In this document: in pieces, positions 44,363 through 53,915 of the stretch
Layout of the letters: each line of letters begins with the position of its first letter
Position numbering within the stretch: the first letter of the stretch is position 1
Assembly: GCA_963813415.1 (NCBI GenBank)
Contig: CAWEYW010000002.1
Span: 62,001 to 126,000, forward strand
DNA from: CAIWHR01 sp963813415
Lineage (GTDB): Bacteria > Pseudomonadota > Gammaproteobacteria > Burkholderiales > Casimicrobiaceae
Length of the DNA: 64,000 bases
Direction: 5' to 3'
Program-made: the position numbers and the translations under genes
Notes under the pieces: generated by a model
What the model was told of the DNA's origin: nothing
Databases searched by the model: none
The model's input: the letters and a program-made list of their open reading frames with translations, nothing else

Positions 44363-45706
44363 ATGGGACACGCTGAACGCACGCTCCAGGAACAGGCCGC
44401 CGCGGCGCCGCTCTCGATGGACGCCTACTGGATGCCCTTCACCCCCAACCGCGACTTCAAGCACGATCCGAAGATCGTGGTGCGCGCGGAGGGGATGTAC
44501 CTGTGGAACGATCACGGCGACAAGCTGATCGATGCGTCGTCGGGGCTGTTCTGCGTCAATGCCGGCCATTGCCGCAGCGAAATCGCCGATGCGGTCGGCG
44601 CGCAGCTGCGCGAGCTCGACTTCATCGCCCCGTTCACGCGCGGCCACCCGAAGCAGTTCCAGCTGGCGACGCGCGTCGCCGAGCTGACGCCCGGCGACCT
44701 CAACCGCATCTTCTTCGTCAACTCGGGCTCAGAGGCGGTCGACAGCGCGATGAAGGTCGCCCTCGCCTATCACCAGGCGCGCGGACAGGCGGGACGCACG
44801 ATGTTCATCTCCCGCGATCGTGCGTACCACGGCGTGAATTTCGGCGGCGTGTCGCTGTCCGGTATCGCCAACAACCGGCGCAAATTCGGGATGGGCGTTG
44901 CCGGTGTCGCGCACATGCGGCACACGCACCTGAAGGAGAATTTCTTCGTGCCCGGCGAAGGCAGCCATGGAGCGGACCTCGCCGAGGACCTGCAGCGCCT
45001 GGTGAATCTCTACGGCGCCGAGAACATTGCCGCGTGCTTCATCGAACCGATCGCGGGCTCCACCGGCTGCCTCGTGCCGCCGAAGGGTTATCTCAAGCGC
45101 CTCCGCGAGATCTGCGATGCGCACGGCATCCTCCTGGTCTTCGACGAGGTGATCACCGGGTTCGGCCGCACCGGCCAGGCCTTCGCCGCGCAGAGCTTCG
45201 GCGTGACGCCCGATCTCATGACCATGGCCAAGGGCATCACCAATGGTGCACAGCCGATGGGCGCCGTGGCGATCAGCGAGCGCATTCACGACACCATCAT
45301 CGGCGCCGCTCCCGAAGGCGCCGTAGAGTTCTTCCATGGCTACACGTACTCCGGCCACCCCGCCGCGTGCGCGGCAGGGCTTGCGACCCTCGACATCTAC
45401 CGCCGGGACGGGCTGTTCGAGCGCGGCCGGGCACTCTCGCCCTACTTCCTCGACATGCTGTTCGGGCTCCGCGATCTGCCGGTCGTCGTCGACATCCGCG
45501 GCTACGGCATGTTCGGCGCCGTGGACGTGGCGATGGACGGCGCACCAGGCAAGCGCGGCCACGCCTTCCAGAAGAAGCTCTTCGAGAACGGCCTGCATCT
45601 CAAGGCCACGGGTGACTCGGCGATCATTGCCCCGCCGCTGATCGCCGAAAAGGAGCACATCGATAAAATCGGCGACATCTTGCGCCGGACCCTCGCCTCG
45701 CTCTAG
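44363..45706 (+). CDS. tpa: Class III aminotransferase, probable taurine:pyruvate aminotransferase
   Basis: PLP enzyme of 447 residues from the omega-amino-acid:pyruvate group. Visible are YWMPFTPNRDFKHDPKIVV, NSGSEAVDSAMKVALAYH, AYHGVNFGGVSLSG, VFDEVITGFGRTG and the PLP Lys290 in TMAKGITNG. By sequence beta-alanine:pyruvate aminotransferase is equally possible. Neighbouring ald, xsc and tauABC favour taurine: it would give sulfoacetaldehyde and alanine. GGAG lies before ATG 44363. Confidence 0.85.
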   Translation: MGHAERTLQEQAAAAPLSMDAYWMPFTPNRDFKHDPKIVVRAEGMYLWNDHGDKLIDASSGLFCVNAGHCRSEIADAVGAQLRELDFIAPFTRGHPKQFQLATRVAELTPGDLNRIFFVNSGSEAVDSAMKVALAYHQARGQAGRTMFISRDRAYHGVNFGGVSLSGIANNRRKFGMGVAGVAHMRHTHLKENFFVPGEGSHGADLAEDLQRLVNLYGAENIAACFIEPIAGSTGCLVPPKGYLKRLREICDAHGILLVFDEVITGFGRTGQAFAAQSFGVTPDLMTMAKGITNGAQPMGAVAISERIHDTIIGAAPEGAVEFFHGYTYSGHPAACAAGLATLDIYRRDGLFERGRALSPYFLDMLFGLRDLPVVVDIRGYGMFGAVDVAMDGAPGKRGHAFQKKLFENGLHLKATGDSAIIAPPLIAEKEHIDKIGDILRRTLASL

Positions 45707-45743
45707 CATCCGCACGCTTGCCCGCTCATTCCGAGGAGAAAAC

Positions 45744-46742
45744 ATGCAACGATGGTTCGCAGGACTCTTGCTTGCCGCAGTGGGAATCGCGCCGGCCTGG
45801 GCGCAGAAGGAAGTCACCATTGCCTACCAGGACATGCTCGACCCGTACCGCGTCGCGCAGGAAAGCAAGGAGCTTGAAAAGGCCACCGGCTACAAGATCA
45901 ACTGGAAGCAGTTCGGCGGCGGCGGCGAGGTGATCAAGGCGATGGCATCCGGCGCAGTGCAGCTCGGCGAGGTCGGTTCCGCGGGCGTCGCGGCGGCCGT
46001 CTCGCGTGGCGAGCCGCTCGAGCTCTTCTGGATCCTCGACGATATCGGCGATGCCGAGGCGCTGGTGGCGAAGAATGGGTCGGGCATCAATACCGTCGCC
46101 GACCTGAAGGGCAAGAAGATCGCGATGCCGTTCAACTCGACCACGCACTTCCACACCATGGTCGCGCTGGAGCAGGCGCACGTGAATCCGAAGGACGTGC
46201 AGATCCTCAACATGCGCCCGCCGGAAGTGCGCGCCGCATGGCAGCGCGGCGACATCCAGGCCACCTACATCTGGGACCCGGTGCTCTCGGAAGTGAAGAA
46301 GGATGGCAAGGTGATCATGACCTCCGGCAAGCTGTCCGCGGAGACCGGCAAGGCGACGTTCGACGGCTACGTCGTCAACAAGGACTGGGCGAAGAACAAC
46401 CGCGACTTCGTCGTCGCCTTCGTGAAAGTGCTCGCCGCAGCCGACGAGAAATACCGCGCGAACCAGGCCAAGTGGACGCCGGATTCGGCGGAAGTGAAGG
46501 CGGTGGCGAAGTGGTCCGGGGCCAAGCCCGAGAACGTGCCCGCCGGCATGGCCCTGTACCGCTTCCCGACGTTGGCGGAGCAGAACTCGAAGTGGCTGGG
46601 TGGAGGCAAGAACGGCGTCGCGGCCAAGGCACTCGCCGCCACGGCGCAGTTCCAGTTGTCGCAAAAGCAGATCGAGAAGACGCTGCCGGACTACTCGACG
46701 GTAGTCAACGCCAGTTACGTGCAGGCCGCGGCCGGCAAGTGA
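45744..46742 (+). CDS. tauA: Taurine ABC transporter substrate-binding protein
   Basis: Periplasmic receptor of 332 residues. The signal peptide MQRWFAGLLLAAVGIAPAWA is followed by VTIAYQDMLDPYRVAQE, NWKQFGGGGEVIKAMASGAV, GSAGVAAAVSRGEPLELFWI, the TauA-like stretch ALVAKNGSGINTVADLKGKK and MPFNSTTHFHTMVAL. GAGGAG precedes the start. It is 37 bases after tpa and is separated from tauB by two stem-loops that could raise its transcript level relative to the permease genes. Confidence 0.9.
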   Translation: MQRWFAGLLLAAVGIAPAWAQKEVTIAYQDMLDPYRVAQESKELEKATGYKINWKQFGGGGEVIKAMASGAVQLGEVGSAGVAAAVSRGEPLELFWILDDIGDAEALVAKNGSGINTVADLKGKKIAMPFNSTTHFHTMVALEQAHVNPKDVQILNMRPPEVRAAWQRGDIQATYIWDPVLSEVKKDGKVIMTSGKLSAETGKATFDGYVVNKDWAKNNRDFVVAFVKVLAAADEKYRANQAKWTPDSAEVKAVAKWSGAKPENVPAGMALYRFPTLAEQNSKWLGGGKNGVAAKALAATAQFQLSQKQIEKTLPDYSTVVNASYVQAAAGK

Positions 46743-46748
46743 CGAACC

Positions 46749-46821
46749 CGTCCGGGACCGAAGCCACTTCGGCACCGGACGGCGCACCTGTGAGGGCACG
46801 GAGCCCGCGCGCGGGCTCCGT
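46749..46821 (+). terminator. Two stem-loops between tauA and tauB
   Basis: The first has outer arms CGTCCGG (46749-46755) and CCGGACG (46775-46781) with an inner CCGAAG/CTTCGG stem. The second is a perfect 24-base palindrome, ACGGAGCCCGCG plus its complement, at 46798-46821, ending 16 bases before tauB. No T run follows, so partial termination or protection of the tauA message is more likely than a full stop. Confidence 0.6.
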
Positions 46822-46836
46822 CCCGTATAGCCACCG

Positions 46837-47652
46837 ATGAGCAAGCTCGAAATTCGCGACCTGAGCGTCAATTACGCCGGCAGCGGCGGCAACAACACGC
46901 ACGCGCTTGCCCACGTGGATCTCGCGCTCGACCCCGGCGATTTCGTGGTCGCACTCGGCGCATCCGGGTGCGGCAAGACCACGCTGCTCTCCTGCATCGC
47001 CGGGTTCATGCAACCGTCGGCCGGCGAGATCGTGCTCGACGGACATCCGGTCATCGGCCCCGGCGCGGAGCGTGGCGTCGTGTTCCAGAAACATGCCCTG
47101 ATGCCATGGCTCAACGTGGTCGAGAACGTCGAGTTCGGCCTGCGCATGCGCGGTGTGCCGAAGGTGGAACGACGCCGCATCGCGATCGACAAGCTCCGCC
47201 TCGTGGGCTTGGAGAAATTCCAGGGCCAGCCCGTGTATCAGATCTCCGGCGGGATGCAGCAGCGCGTCGGGCTCGCCCGCGCGCTCGCCAGCGACCCCGA
47301 AGTGATGCTGATGGACGAGCCGCTGGGTGCGCTCGATGCGCTCACGCGCGAGCAGATCCAGGAGCTGATCCTCATCCTGTGGTGGGAGACCCGGAAGATG
47401 TTCTTCTTCATCACCCACAGCGTCGAGGAGGCGCTCTTCCTTGCCACCCACCTCATCGTGATGACGCCGTCGCCCGGGCGCATCGCCCATCGCTACCGCG
47501 TCGATTTCGGCCGCCGCTTCATCGAGTCGCGCAATGCGCGTGCCGTCAAGGCCGATCCGGAGTTCATCCGGCTGCGCGAGGAGATCCTGCAGGTGATTCA
47601 TTCGGCGCCGACGACAGGCGAAGGCGAGGTCGTGCAGACGAGGGCCGCTTGA
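46837..47652 (+). CDS. tauB: Taurine ABC transporter ATP-binding protein
   Basis: ABC ATPase of 271 residues with Walker A GASGCGKTTLLSCIAG near 42-57, Q-loop FQKHALMPWLNV, signature SGGMQQRVGLARAL near 137, Walker B VMLMDEPLGALD near 156 and H-loop FFITHSVEEALF. It powers uptake with TauA and TauC. Its stop overlaps the tauC start (TTGA). Confidence 0.92.
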   Translation: MSKLEIRDLSVNYAGSGGNNTHALAHVDLALDPGDFVVALGASGCGKTTLLSCIAGFMQPSAGEIVLDGHPVIGPGAERGVVFQKHALMPWLNVVENVEFGLRMRGVPKVERRRIAIDKLRLVGLEKFQGQPVYQISGGMQQRVGLARALASDPEVMLMDEPLGALDALTREQIQELILILWWETRKMFFFITHSVEEALFLATHLIVMTPSPGRIAHRYRVDFGRRFIESRNARAVKADPEFIRLREEILQVIHSAPTTGEGEVVQTRAA

Positions 47653-48539
47653 GCGCGAAATCGGCTGCCGTCGAGCCGGACGTGCCCGCGGCGCAAGGGG
47701 CCGCGGCGCCCTCGGTGCCCTCCATTCCGGAGGGTCCGGTGCGGACTGTCTCCGGCTATCGGCTGCCTGGCGAAGGGTCGAGCACCGTCATCAGCATCGT
47801 GACGGTCGTCAGCCTGTTCATGCTCTGGTGGGTGGCAACGCATTACGGCTGGATCCGCGACATCTTCCTGCCCGCGCCCGAGCGCATCCTGACGAGCTTC
47901 GCCGAAGCGTGGCGCGGCGACATCCAGGGCGGGAAGCCGCTGTCGGAGCACTTCTGGTGGAGCCTATGGCGGGTGTTCGCCGCGTTCGTGCTCGCCTGCC
48001 TCACCGCCATCCCCGTCGGCATCGCCATGGGGGTGTCGCGCATCGCGCGCGGCATTTTCGATCCGCCCATCGAGTTCTACCGGCCGCTGCCACCGCTCGC
48101 CTACCTGCCGCTGATCGTGATCTGGTTCGGCATCGAGGAGACGGCAAAGATCGTCCTCATCTTCCTTGCGTGCTTCGCGCCGCTGGCCATGGCCGCACGT
48201 GCCGGGGTGCGCGGGGTCATGATCGAGCAGATCAACGCGGCGTACTCGATGGGGGCGTCACGGTGGCAGGTCATCTGGCACGTCGTCATTCCCGCCGCGA
48301 TGCCCGAGATCTTCACCGGGATGCGCATCGCGATCGGTTTCGGCTGGACCACGCTGGTCGCCGCGGAAATGGTGGCGGCAACGGCCGGTCTCGGGCAGAT
48401 GGTGTTGAATGCGTCGAACTTCCTGCGCACCGACGTGGTGATCATGGGCATCGTGGTGATCGGAATGGTGGCGTACGTGTTCGATCTCTTCATGCGCTAT
48501 GTCGAGCGCGCGGTGGTCCCCTGGAAGGGCAAGATCTAG
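47649..48539 (+). CDS. tauC: Taurine ABC transporter permease
   Basis: Inner-membrane permease of 296 residues with about six helices. The EAA loop reads INAAYSMGASRWQVIWHVVI, and other family segments are RPLPPLAYLPLIVIWFGIEE and GFGWTTLVAAEMVAATAGLG. The start is TTG 47649, overlapping the tauB stop as TTGA with GAGGGCC upstream; no ATG is available before the first membrane helix. The first 35 residues are a Pro/Ala-rich cytosolic extension. Confidence 0.92.
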   Translation: MSAKSAAVEPDVPAAQGAAAPSVPSIPEGPVRTVSGYRLPGEGSSTVISIVTVVSLFMLWWVATHYGWIRDIFLPAPERILTSFAEAWRGDIQGGKPLSEHFWWSLWRVFAAFVLACLTAIPVGIAMGVSRIARGIFDPPIEFYRPLPPLAYLPLIVIWFGIEETAKIVLIFLACFAPLAMAARAGVRGVMIEQINAAYSMGASRWQVIWHVVIPAAMPEIFTGMRIAIGFGWTTLVAAEMVAATAGLGQMVLNASNFLRTDVVIMGIVVIGMVAYVFDLFMRYVERAVVPWKGKI

Positions 48540-48639
48540 CTGTCATGCCGGGCCGTCCGGCGCCGCCCGAGCCGGAGGGCTGACCCGCACGCCCTTTCAT
48601 CGGCCGCGATTTGACAAGCTGCGGGCGCCTTGCGAGGCT

Positions 48640-49641
48640 ATGGCGATGCTCGTGCGTCCCCACTTCCAGCGCCTCGTCGAGCGCGCCCGGATGCGTCCGG
48701 CGGTACGTGCGGGATTCGTGTTCCCGACCGATCGCGAGTGGCTGCAACTCGCGCTGTCGGCGGCATTTGCCGGGTTCTTCACACCAGTCCTCATCGGGCC
48801 CGAGGCGCGCATCCGCGACGCCGCCGCGCAGGCCGGGCTCGACATCTCGCCGATCCCGATCGCCAACACTTCCGATTCGACGCACGCAGCGATGGCGTGC
48901 GCGCTGGAGCTCGCCCGGGCGGGCGCGGTGCGGGTGCTGGTACGCGGAAGCCTCGCCAACGAGGACCTGCTCGGCCCGATCGTCGCGAGCGGCTCCGGGC
49001 TGCGCACCGAACGGCGCCTCTCGCACGCCCATTTCCTCGATCTGCCCGGTCGTGCGCAGGGGCTGCTGCTCGCCGATGCGATGCTGAACATCGCGCCAAC
49101 GCTCGGGGCCAAGAAGGACATCGTGCACAACACCATCGAGCTCGCGGTCGGGCTCGGCATTGCGCAACCGCATGTTGCCGTCCTGGCTGCATCCGCCCTC
49201 GTCAATCCGGCGCTGCCATCGACACTCGACGCAAGCGCATTGAAGACCATGGGCACACAGGGCCTCTTCGGCGACGCCATCGTCGACGGACCGCTGCCGA
49301 TGGACGCAGCGCTCTCCGCCGACGTCGCGCGAGCGCAGGGCCTGGGCGCCGAAGTCGCCGGGCATGCGGACATCCTCGTCGTGCCGGCGATGGAGCCCGG
49401 TGCGCTGCTCGTGCGCACGATGACGGTCCTGACGGGTGGGTTGGCCGCGGGGCTGGTGCTCGGCGCGCAACTGCCCATCGTGCTGCCCTCGCGGATCGAC
49501 GCCATGGAGGTACGCATGGCCTCCTGCGTGCTCGCCGCGTTGCACGCGAACCGCGCCGAGGATGCGGCGCACCGGCGTGGCACCGGCAGGCTTGCCTCCG
49601 CCGCATCAGGCGTGATCATGGGCCAACCCGCCGCATCCTGA
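48640..49641 (+). CDS. Phosphate acetyl/butyryltransferase of the sulfonate island
   Basis: A 333-residue phosphotransacylase of the Pta/Ptb type that lacks the MaoC-like domain of the bifunctional relatives. Motifs include AVRVLVRGSLANEDLLGPI, RRLSHAHFLDLPG, IVHNTIELAVGLG, DGPLPMDAALS and HADILVVPAMEPGALLV. It would turn the acetyl phosphate made by Xsc into acetyl-CoA. ATG 48640 is selected because the frame upstream overlaps tauC. It differs in type from the pta at 24951. Confidence 0.85.
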   Translation: MAMLVRPHFQRLVERARMRPAVRAGFVFPTDREWLQLALSAAFAGFFTPVLIGPEARIRDAAAQAGLDISPIPIANTSDSTHAAMACALELARAGAVRVLVRGSLANEDLLGPIVASGSGLRTERRLSHAHFLDLPGRAQGLLLADAMLNIAPTLGAKKDIVHNTIELAVGLGIAQPHVAVLAASALVNPALPSTLDASALKTMGTQGLFGDAIVDGPLPMDAALSADVARAQGLGAEVAGHADILVVPAMEPGALLVRTMTVLTGGLAAGLVLGAQLPIVLPSRIDAMEVRMASCVLAALHANRAEDAAHRRGTGRLASAASGVIMGQPAAS

Positions 49642-49690
49642 AACGAACGCCGCACCCAGCCGTTGTGCGGCGACGCTGTCCCGGTGCATC

Positions 49691-51466
49691 ATGCGCGTGC
49701 CTCTGCGCCGCGCGCCTTCTTCCCGCTCACACCGCATCCTTTTGCGACCGAAGCTGAATCTTTTCCCGTTCCTTGCATGGCGCGTGCACATCACGCCGGC
49801 CACCCTGCGCGCAGACATGGCCGCTGCGGTAGTCAGCGCTCTTCTGGTCCTGCCGCAGGGCGTCGCGTTTTCGACCCTCGCGGGGCTGCCGCCGCAATAC
49901 GGGCTGTATGCGGCGATGGTGCCGGCGATCGTTGGCGCGTTGTGGGGATCGTCGTGGCACCTCGTGTCGGGGCCGACCAACGCCACGTCGCTGATGGTGT
50001 TCGCGTCGCTCAGCGCGCTCGCGCTTCCGTTCAGTGAGGACTACGTACGGCTGGCACTCACGCTGAATCTCATGCTCGGCGTGACGAAGCTCGCGCTGGG
50101 CGTTGCGCGGCTCGGCGCGCTCACCAACTTCGTGTCGCAGACGGTCATCGTGGGCTTCACGGCCGGCGCCGGCGTGCTCATCGTCGGCGCGCAGTTGCGC
50201 AACTTCTTCGGTATTGCGCTGCCCACGTCGCCATCCTTCGGTGCGGGCCTCGTCGACGTCGTGACGCACCTGAAAGCCGCCAACCCGTGGGCCGTTGCGG
50301 TCGGCCTGGCAACCCTGCTGATCGCCTTCGTGTCGCGGCGCCTCTCGCACCGTGCCCCGCATCTGCTGCTCGGCCTCATCGGCGGATCGGTGCTCGGGAC
50401 GTGGCTCAACCGTGCCGGCATCGCGCATCTCGCCACGGTCGGCGCGCTCCCCTCAGCACTGCCGCCCCTGTCGCTGCCCGACTTCGACCCGCGCACGTGG
50501 AGTGCACTCGCCCCGGCGTGTCTCGCACTGACGCTCATCGGCCTGACCGAGGCGATATCCAGTGCGCGCGCGGTAGCGCTGCGCTCCGGACAGCGCCTCA
50601 ATGCGAACCAGGAGTTCATCGGGCAGGGGCTCGCGAACATTACCGGAGCCTTCACTTCGTCCTATCCATCGTCCGGCTCGTTCAATCGCACGGGCGCGAA
50701 CTACGAGGCCGGAGCGCGCACGCCAGTCGCCGCCGTGCTGTCGGCGTTCGTACTGGCCGCCGTGCTCTTCCTCATCGGTCCTCTCGCCACTTACATTCCC
50801 CTCGCTGCCATGGCGGGCCTGCTGTTCCTCGTCGCCGCGGGACTGATCGACCTGCCGACGATGCGCAGGATCGTACGCACGAGCCGCGGCGAGACGCTGG
50901 TGCTCGCGATAACTTTCATCGCCACCCTGGCAGTGCAGCTCGATTTCGCGCTGCTCTTCGGCGTGCTCGCTTCGCTGCTGGTGTACCTCAATCGAACCAC
51001 GCGGCCGCATCTCACGCCCGTGTGGCCCGTGCGCGATGCGTCGGGTTCCCGGCTGTCCGAGCGCGCGCACGCGGACTACCCGCGGGACGACCTGCTGATC
51101 CTGCGGGTCGACGGGTCGCTCTTCTTCGGCGCCGTCGATCACGTACGCGATCTGCTGCATGGCTTTCGCTCCGGGGTGGGCGCACGCCGCCGTGTGCTGC
51201 TGGTCGGCAGCGGCATGAACTTCATCGACGTTGCGGGCGCCGACATGCTGGTGCAGGAGGCACAACTGGCCGAAGCGTCCGGTGGCGTCCTGTACCTGTG
51301 CAGCCTGAAGCCTCGGGTGCGGGAACTTCTCCAGCACGGCGGATACCTCGAAGCATTCGGACGCGAGCGCGTGTTCGAGACCGAGGTGGACGCGTTGCGC
51401 GTGCTCCTGCCGGAGCAGTCGATGTCGGCCGGTGATCCGCGACCGACGACCGAGGCAGAAACCTGA
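49691..51466 (+). CDS. SulP-family sulfate/anion transporter with STAS domain
   Basis: A 591-residue transporter with a core of 10-12 helices and a cytosolic STAS domain (about 450-575, VGSGMNFIDVAGADMLVQEA). SulP motifs are VVSALLVLPQGVAFSTLAGL, PPQYGLYAAMVPAIVGALWG, GPTNATSLM and ITGAFTSSYPSSGSFNRTG. SulP proteins commonly import sulfate, but here, right after a sulfite-releasing pathway, a role in exporting sulfate or sulfite is possible. No TauE-type exporter or sulfite dehydrogenase is seen in the window. Confidence 0.88.
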   Translation: MRVPLRRAPSSRSHRILLRPKLNLFPFLAWRVHITPATLRADMAAAVVSALLVLPQGVAFSTLAGLPPQYGLYAAMVPAIVGALWGSSWHLVSGPTNATSLMVFASLSALALPFSEDYVRLALTLNLMLGVTKLALGVARLGALTNFVSQTVIVGFTAGAGVLIVGAQLRNFFGIALPTSPSFGAGLVDVVTHLKAANPWAVAVGLATLLIAFVSRRLSHRAPHLLLGLIGGSVLGTWLNRAGIAHLATVGALPSALPPLSLPDFDPRTWSALAPACLALTLIGLTEAISSARAVALRSGQRLNANQEFIGQGLANITGAFTSSYPSSGSFNRTGANYEAGARTPVAAVLSAFVLAAVLFLIGPLATYIPLAAMAGLLFLVAAGLIDLPTMRRIVRTSRGETLVLAITFIATLAVQLDFALLFGVLASLLVYLNRTTRPHLTPVWPVRDASGSRLSERAHADYPRDDLLILRVDGSLFFGAVDHVRDLLHGFRSGVGARRRVLLVGSGMNFIDVAGADMLVQEAQLAEASGGVLYLCSLKPRVRELLQHGGYLEAFGRERVFETEVDALRVLLPEQSMSAGDPRPTTEAET

Positions 51467-51653
51467 TCAACCGCCGCGGAAACCACGCTGTAGCCTGACC
51501 TGCCGGGCCTCGGCGGCAGTCGCGATCGTTGCCGGCGAGGCTTCAGCGACGCTCTGCAGGCGAGGGGTCAGCCTTGCACGTGCTGCGTCGGGGCGCAGCC
51601 TGACTGCCAAGGGCCCGCACCGTTGCGTCGGGCCGCAACGCACGCTCCCACGA

Positions 51654-53915
51654 TCACGCGTCGCGGAAGCGCGCGCAATCCATGTAGTACCGCGTCGCCC
51701 CGCCTTCCTGCTCGACGATGAGACCGTGGATGTCGGTCTCGAACCCCGGGAAGCGCTCGTTGAAACTGCGCGCGAACTGCAGGTACTGGACGATCGTGCG
51801 ATTGAAGCGCTCGCCGGGAATGAGCAGCGGAATGCCCGGCGGATACGGCGTGAGCAGCACGCTGGTCACGCGCCCTTCGAGCTGGTCGATCTCCACCCGA
51901 TCGATGTCGCGGTGCGCCATGCACGCGAAGGCATCGGACGGCTTCATGGCAGGCTGCATGTCCGACAGGTACATCTCGGTCGTCACGCGCGCCACGTCGT
52001 TGGCCTTGTACATGTCGTGGATCTGCTGGCACAGGTCGCGCAAGCCGACGCGCTCGTACTTCGGCTGCCGCGCGCAGAACTCGGGCAGGATCCGCCAGAG
52101 CGGCTGGTTCTTGTCGTAATCGTCCTTGAACTGCTGCAGCGCCGTCACCAGCGTGTTCCAGCGGCCCTTGGTGATGCCGATCGTGAACATGATGAAGAAC
52201 GAGTAGAGCCCCGTCTTCTCGACGATGACCCCGTGCTCCGCGAGAAACCTCGTCACGATCGACGCCGGAATGCCCGTCTTCGCGAACTTCCCCGACACGT
52301 CGAGGCCGGGCGTGATGACCGTCGCCTTGATGGGATCGAGGATGTTGAACCCGGGGGCGAGATTGCCGAAGCCATGCCACTTCTCGTTGGCCCGCAGGAT
52401 CCAGTCCTCGCGACTGCCCATGCCCTCGGGCGCGAGGCGATCGGGACCCCATACCTTGAACCACCAGTCCTTGCCCCACTCGGTGTCCACCTTGCGCATG
52501 GCGCGGCGGAAGTTGAGGGCCTCGATGATGGACTCCTCGACCAGCGCGGTGCCGCCCGGCGGCTCCATCATCGCCGCCGACACGTCGCACGATGCGATGA
52601 TCGCGTACTGCGGCGAGGTCGACGTGTGCATCAGGTACGCCTCGTTGAAGATGTGCCGGTCGAGCTTGCGGGTCTCCGATTCCTGCACGATGATCTGGGA
52701 GGCCTGCGAGATGCCCGCGAGCAGCTTGTGCGTCGAATGCGTCGCGAAGATCAGCGACTCCTTCGATCGCGGCCGGTCGCGCCCGATGGCGTGCATGTCC
52801 TTGTAGAAATCGTGGAAGGTCGCATGCGGCAGCCACGCCTCGTCGAAATGCAGCGTTTCGACGCTGTTGCCGAGGGTCTGCTTCAGCATCTCGACGTTGT
52901 AGGCGACGCCGTCGTACGTGCTCTGCGTGATCGTCAGGATGCGCGGCTTCTTGTTCTTCGCCGCCCGGGCGAAGGGATTGGCCTCGATCCGGCGCTGGAT
53001 GCTTTCCGGCATGAACTCGGCCAGCGGAATCGGGCCGATGATCCCCAGGTGATTGCGCGTCGGCGGCAGGAACACGGGAATCGCGCCCGTCATCGTGATC
53101 GCATGCAGGATCGACACGTGGCAGTTGCGATCGACCAGTGCGATGTCGCCGGGCGCCACGTTGGCATGCCACACCATCTTGTTCGAGGTGGACGTGCCGT
53201 TGGTGACGAAAAAGCAGTGGTCGGCGTTGAAGATGCGCGCGGCATTGTTCTCGGCGGCCGCGACCGGACCGGAATGGTCGAGAAGCTGACCCAGCTCGTC
53301 GACGGAGTTGCAGACGTCCGCGCGCAGCATGTTCTCGCCGAAGAACTGGTGGAACATCTGGCCGACCGGGCTCTTGAGGAAAGCGACGCCGCCCGAATGT
53401 CCCGGGCAGTGCCACGAGAACGAGCCGTCCTGCGCATAGTCGACCAGCGCGCGGAAGAACGGGGGCGCCAACGAGTCCAGATACGAACGCGCCTCGCGGA
53501 TGATGTGGCGCGCGACGAACTCCGGCGTGTCCTCGAACATGTGGATGAAGCCGTGCAGCTCGCGCAGGAGATCGTTCGGGATGTGGCGCGAGGTGCGGGT
53601 TTCCCCATACAGGTAGATGGGGATCTCCGCGTTCTTGAAGCGGATCTCCTGCACGAACGCACGCAGCTGCTTCAGCGCTGCGGTCGTCTCGTCCGGCGAG
53701 CCGCCGCCGAACTCCTCGTCGTCGATGGAGAGGATGAACGCGGACGCGCGGCTTTGCTGCTGGGCGAATTGCGACAGGTCGACGTAGCTCGTCACCCCGA
53801 GGACTTCCATCCCTTCCTTTTCGATCGCCTGGGCGAGCGCGCGAATGCCGAGCCCCGACGTATTTTCGGAGCGGAAGTCCTCGTCGATGATGACGATGGG
53901 GAACCGGAATTTCAC
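51654..53915 (-). CDS. Orn/Lys/Arg decarboxylase
   Basis: PLP-dependent basic amino acid decarboxylase of 753 residues, the size of the inducible AdiA/CadA class. It has the N-terminal wing domain (PIVIIDEDFRSENTSGLGIR), CPGHSGGVAFLKSPVGQMF, NGTSTSNKMVWHANVAPGD, the PLP Lys near 397 in FATHSTHKLLAG, and the C-terminal domain with PYPPGIPLLIPGE. GTG 53915 fits the family start better than the ATG at 53948 and has AGAGGA upstream. Whether it acts on arginine, lysine or ornithine cannot be decided by eye. It follows dcd after 405 bases. Confidence 0.88.
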   Translation of the reverse strand: MKFRFPIVIIDEDFRSENTSGLGIRALAQAIEKEGMEVLGVTSYVDLSQFAQQQSRASAFILSIDDEEFGGGSPDETTAALKQLRAFVQEIRFKNAEIPIYLYGETRTSRHIPNDLLRELHGFIHMFEDTPEFVARHIIREARSYLDSLAPPFFRALVDYAQDGSFSWHCPGHSGGVAFLKSPVGQMFHQFFGENMLRADVCNSVDELGQLLDHSGPVAAAENNAARIFNADHCFFVTNGTSTSNKMVWHANVAPGDIALVDRNCHVSILHAITMTGAIPVFLPPTRNHLGIIGPIPLAEFMPESIQRRIEANPFARAAKNKKPRILTITQSTYDGVAYNVEMLKQTLGNSVETLHFDEAWLPHATFHDFYKDMHAIGRDRPRSKESLIFATHSTHKLLAGISQASQIIVQESETRKLDRHIFNEAYLMHTSTSPQYAIIASCDVSAAMMEPPGGTALVEESIIEALNFRRAMRKVDTEWGKDWWFKVWGPDRLAPEGMGSREDWILRANEKWHGFGNLAPGFNILDPIKATVITPGLDVSGKFAKTGIPASIVTRFLAEHGVIVEKTGLYSFFIMFTIGITKGRWNTLVTALQQFKDDYDKNQPLWRILPEFCARQPKYERVGLRDLCQQIHDMYKANDVARVTTEMYLSDMQPAMKPSDAFACMAHRDIDRVEIDQLEGRVTSVLLTPYPPGIPLLIPGERFNRTIVQYLQFARSFNERFPGFETDIHGLIVEQEGGATRYYMDCARFRDA

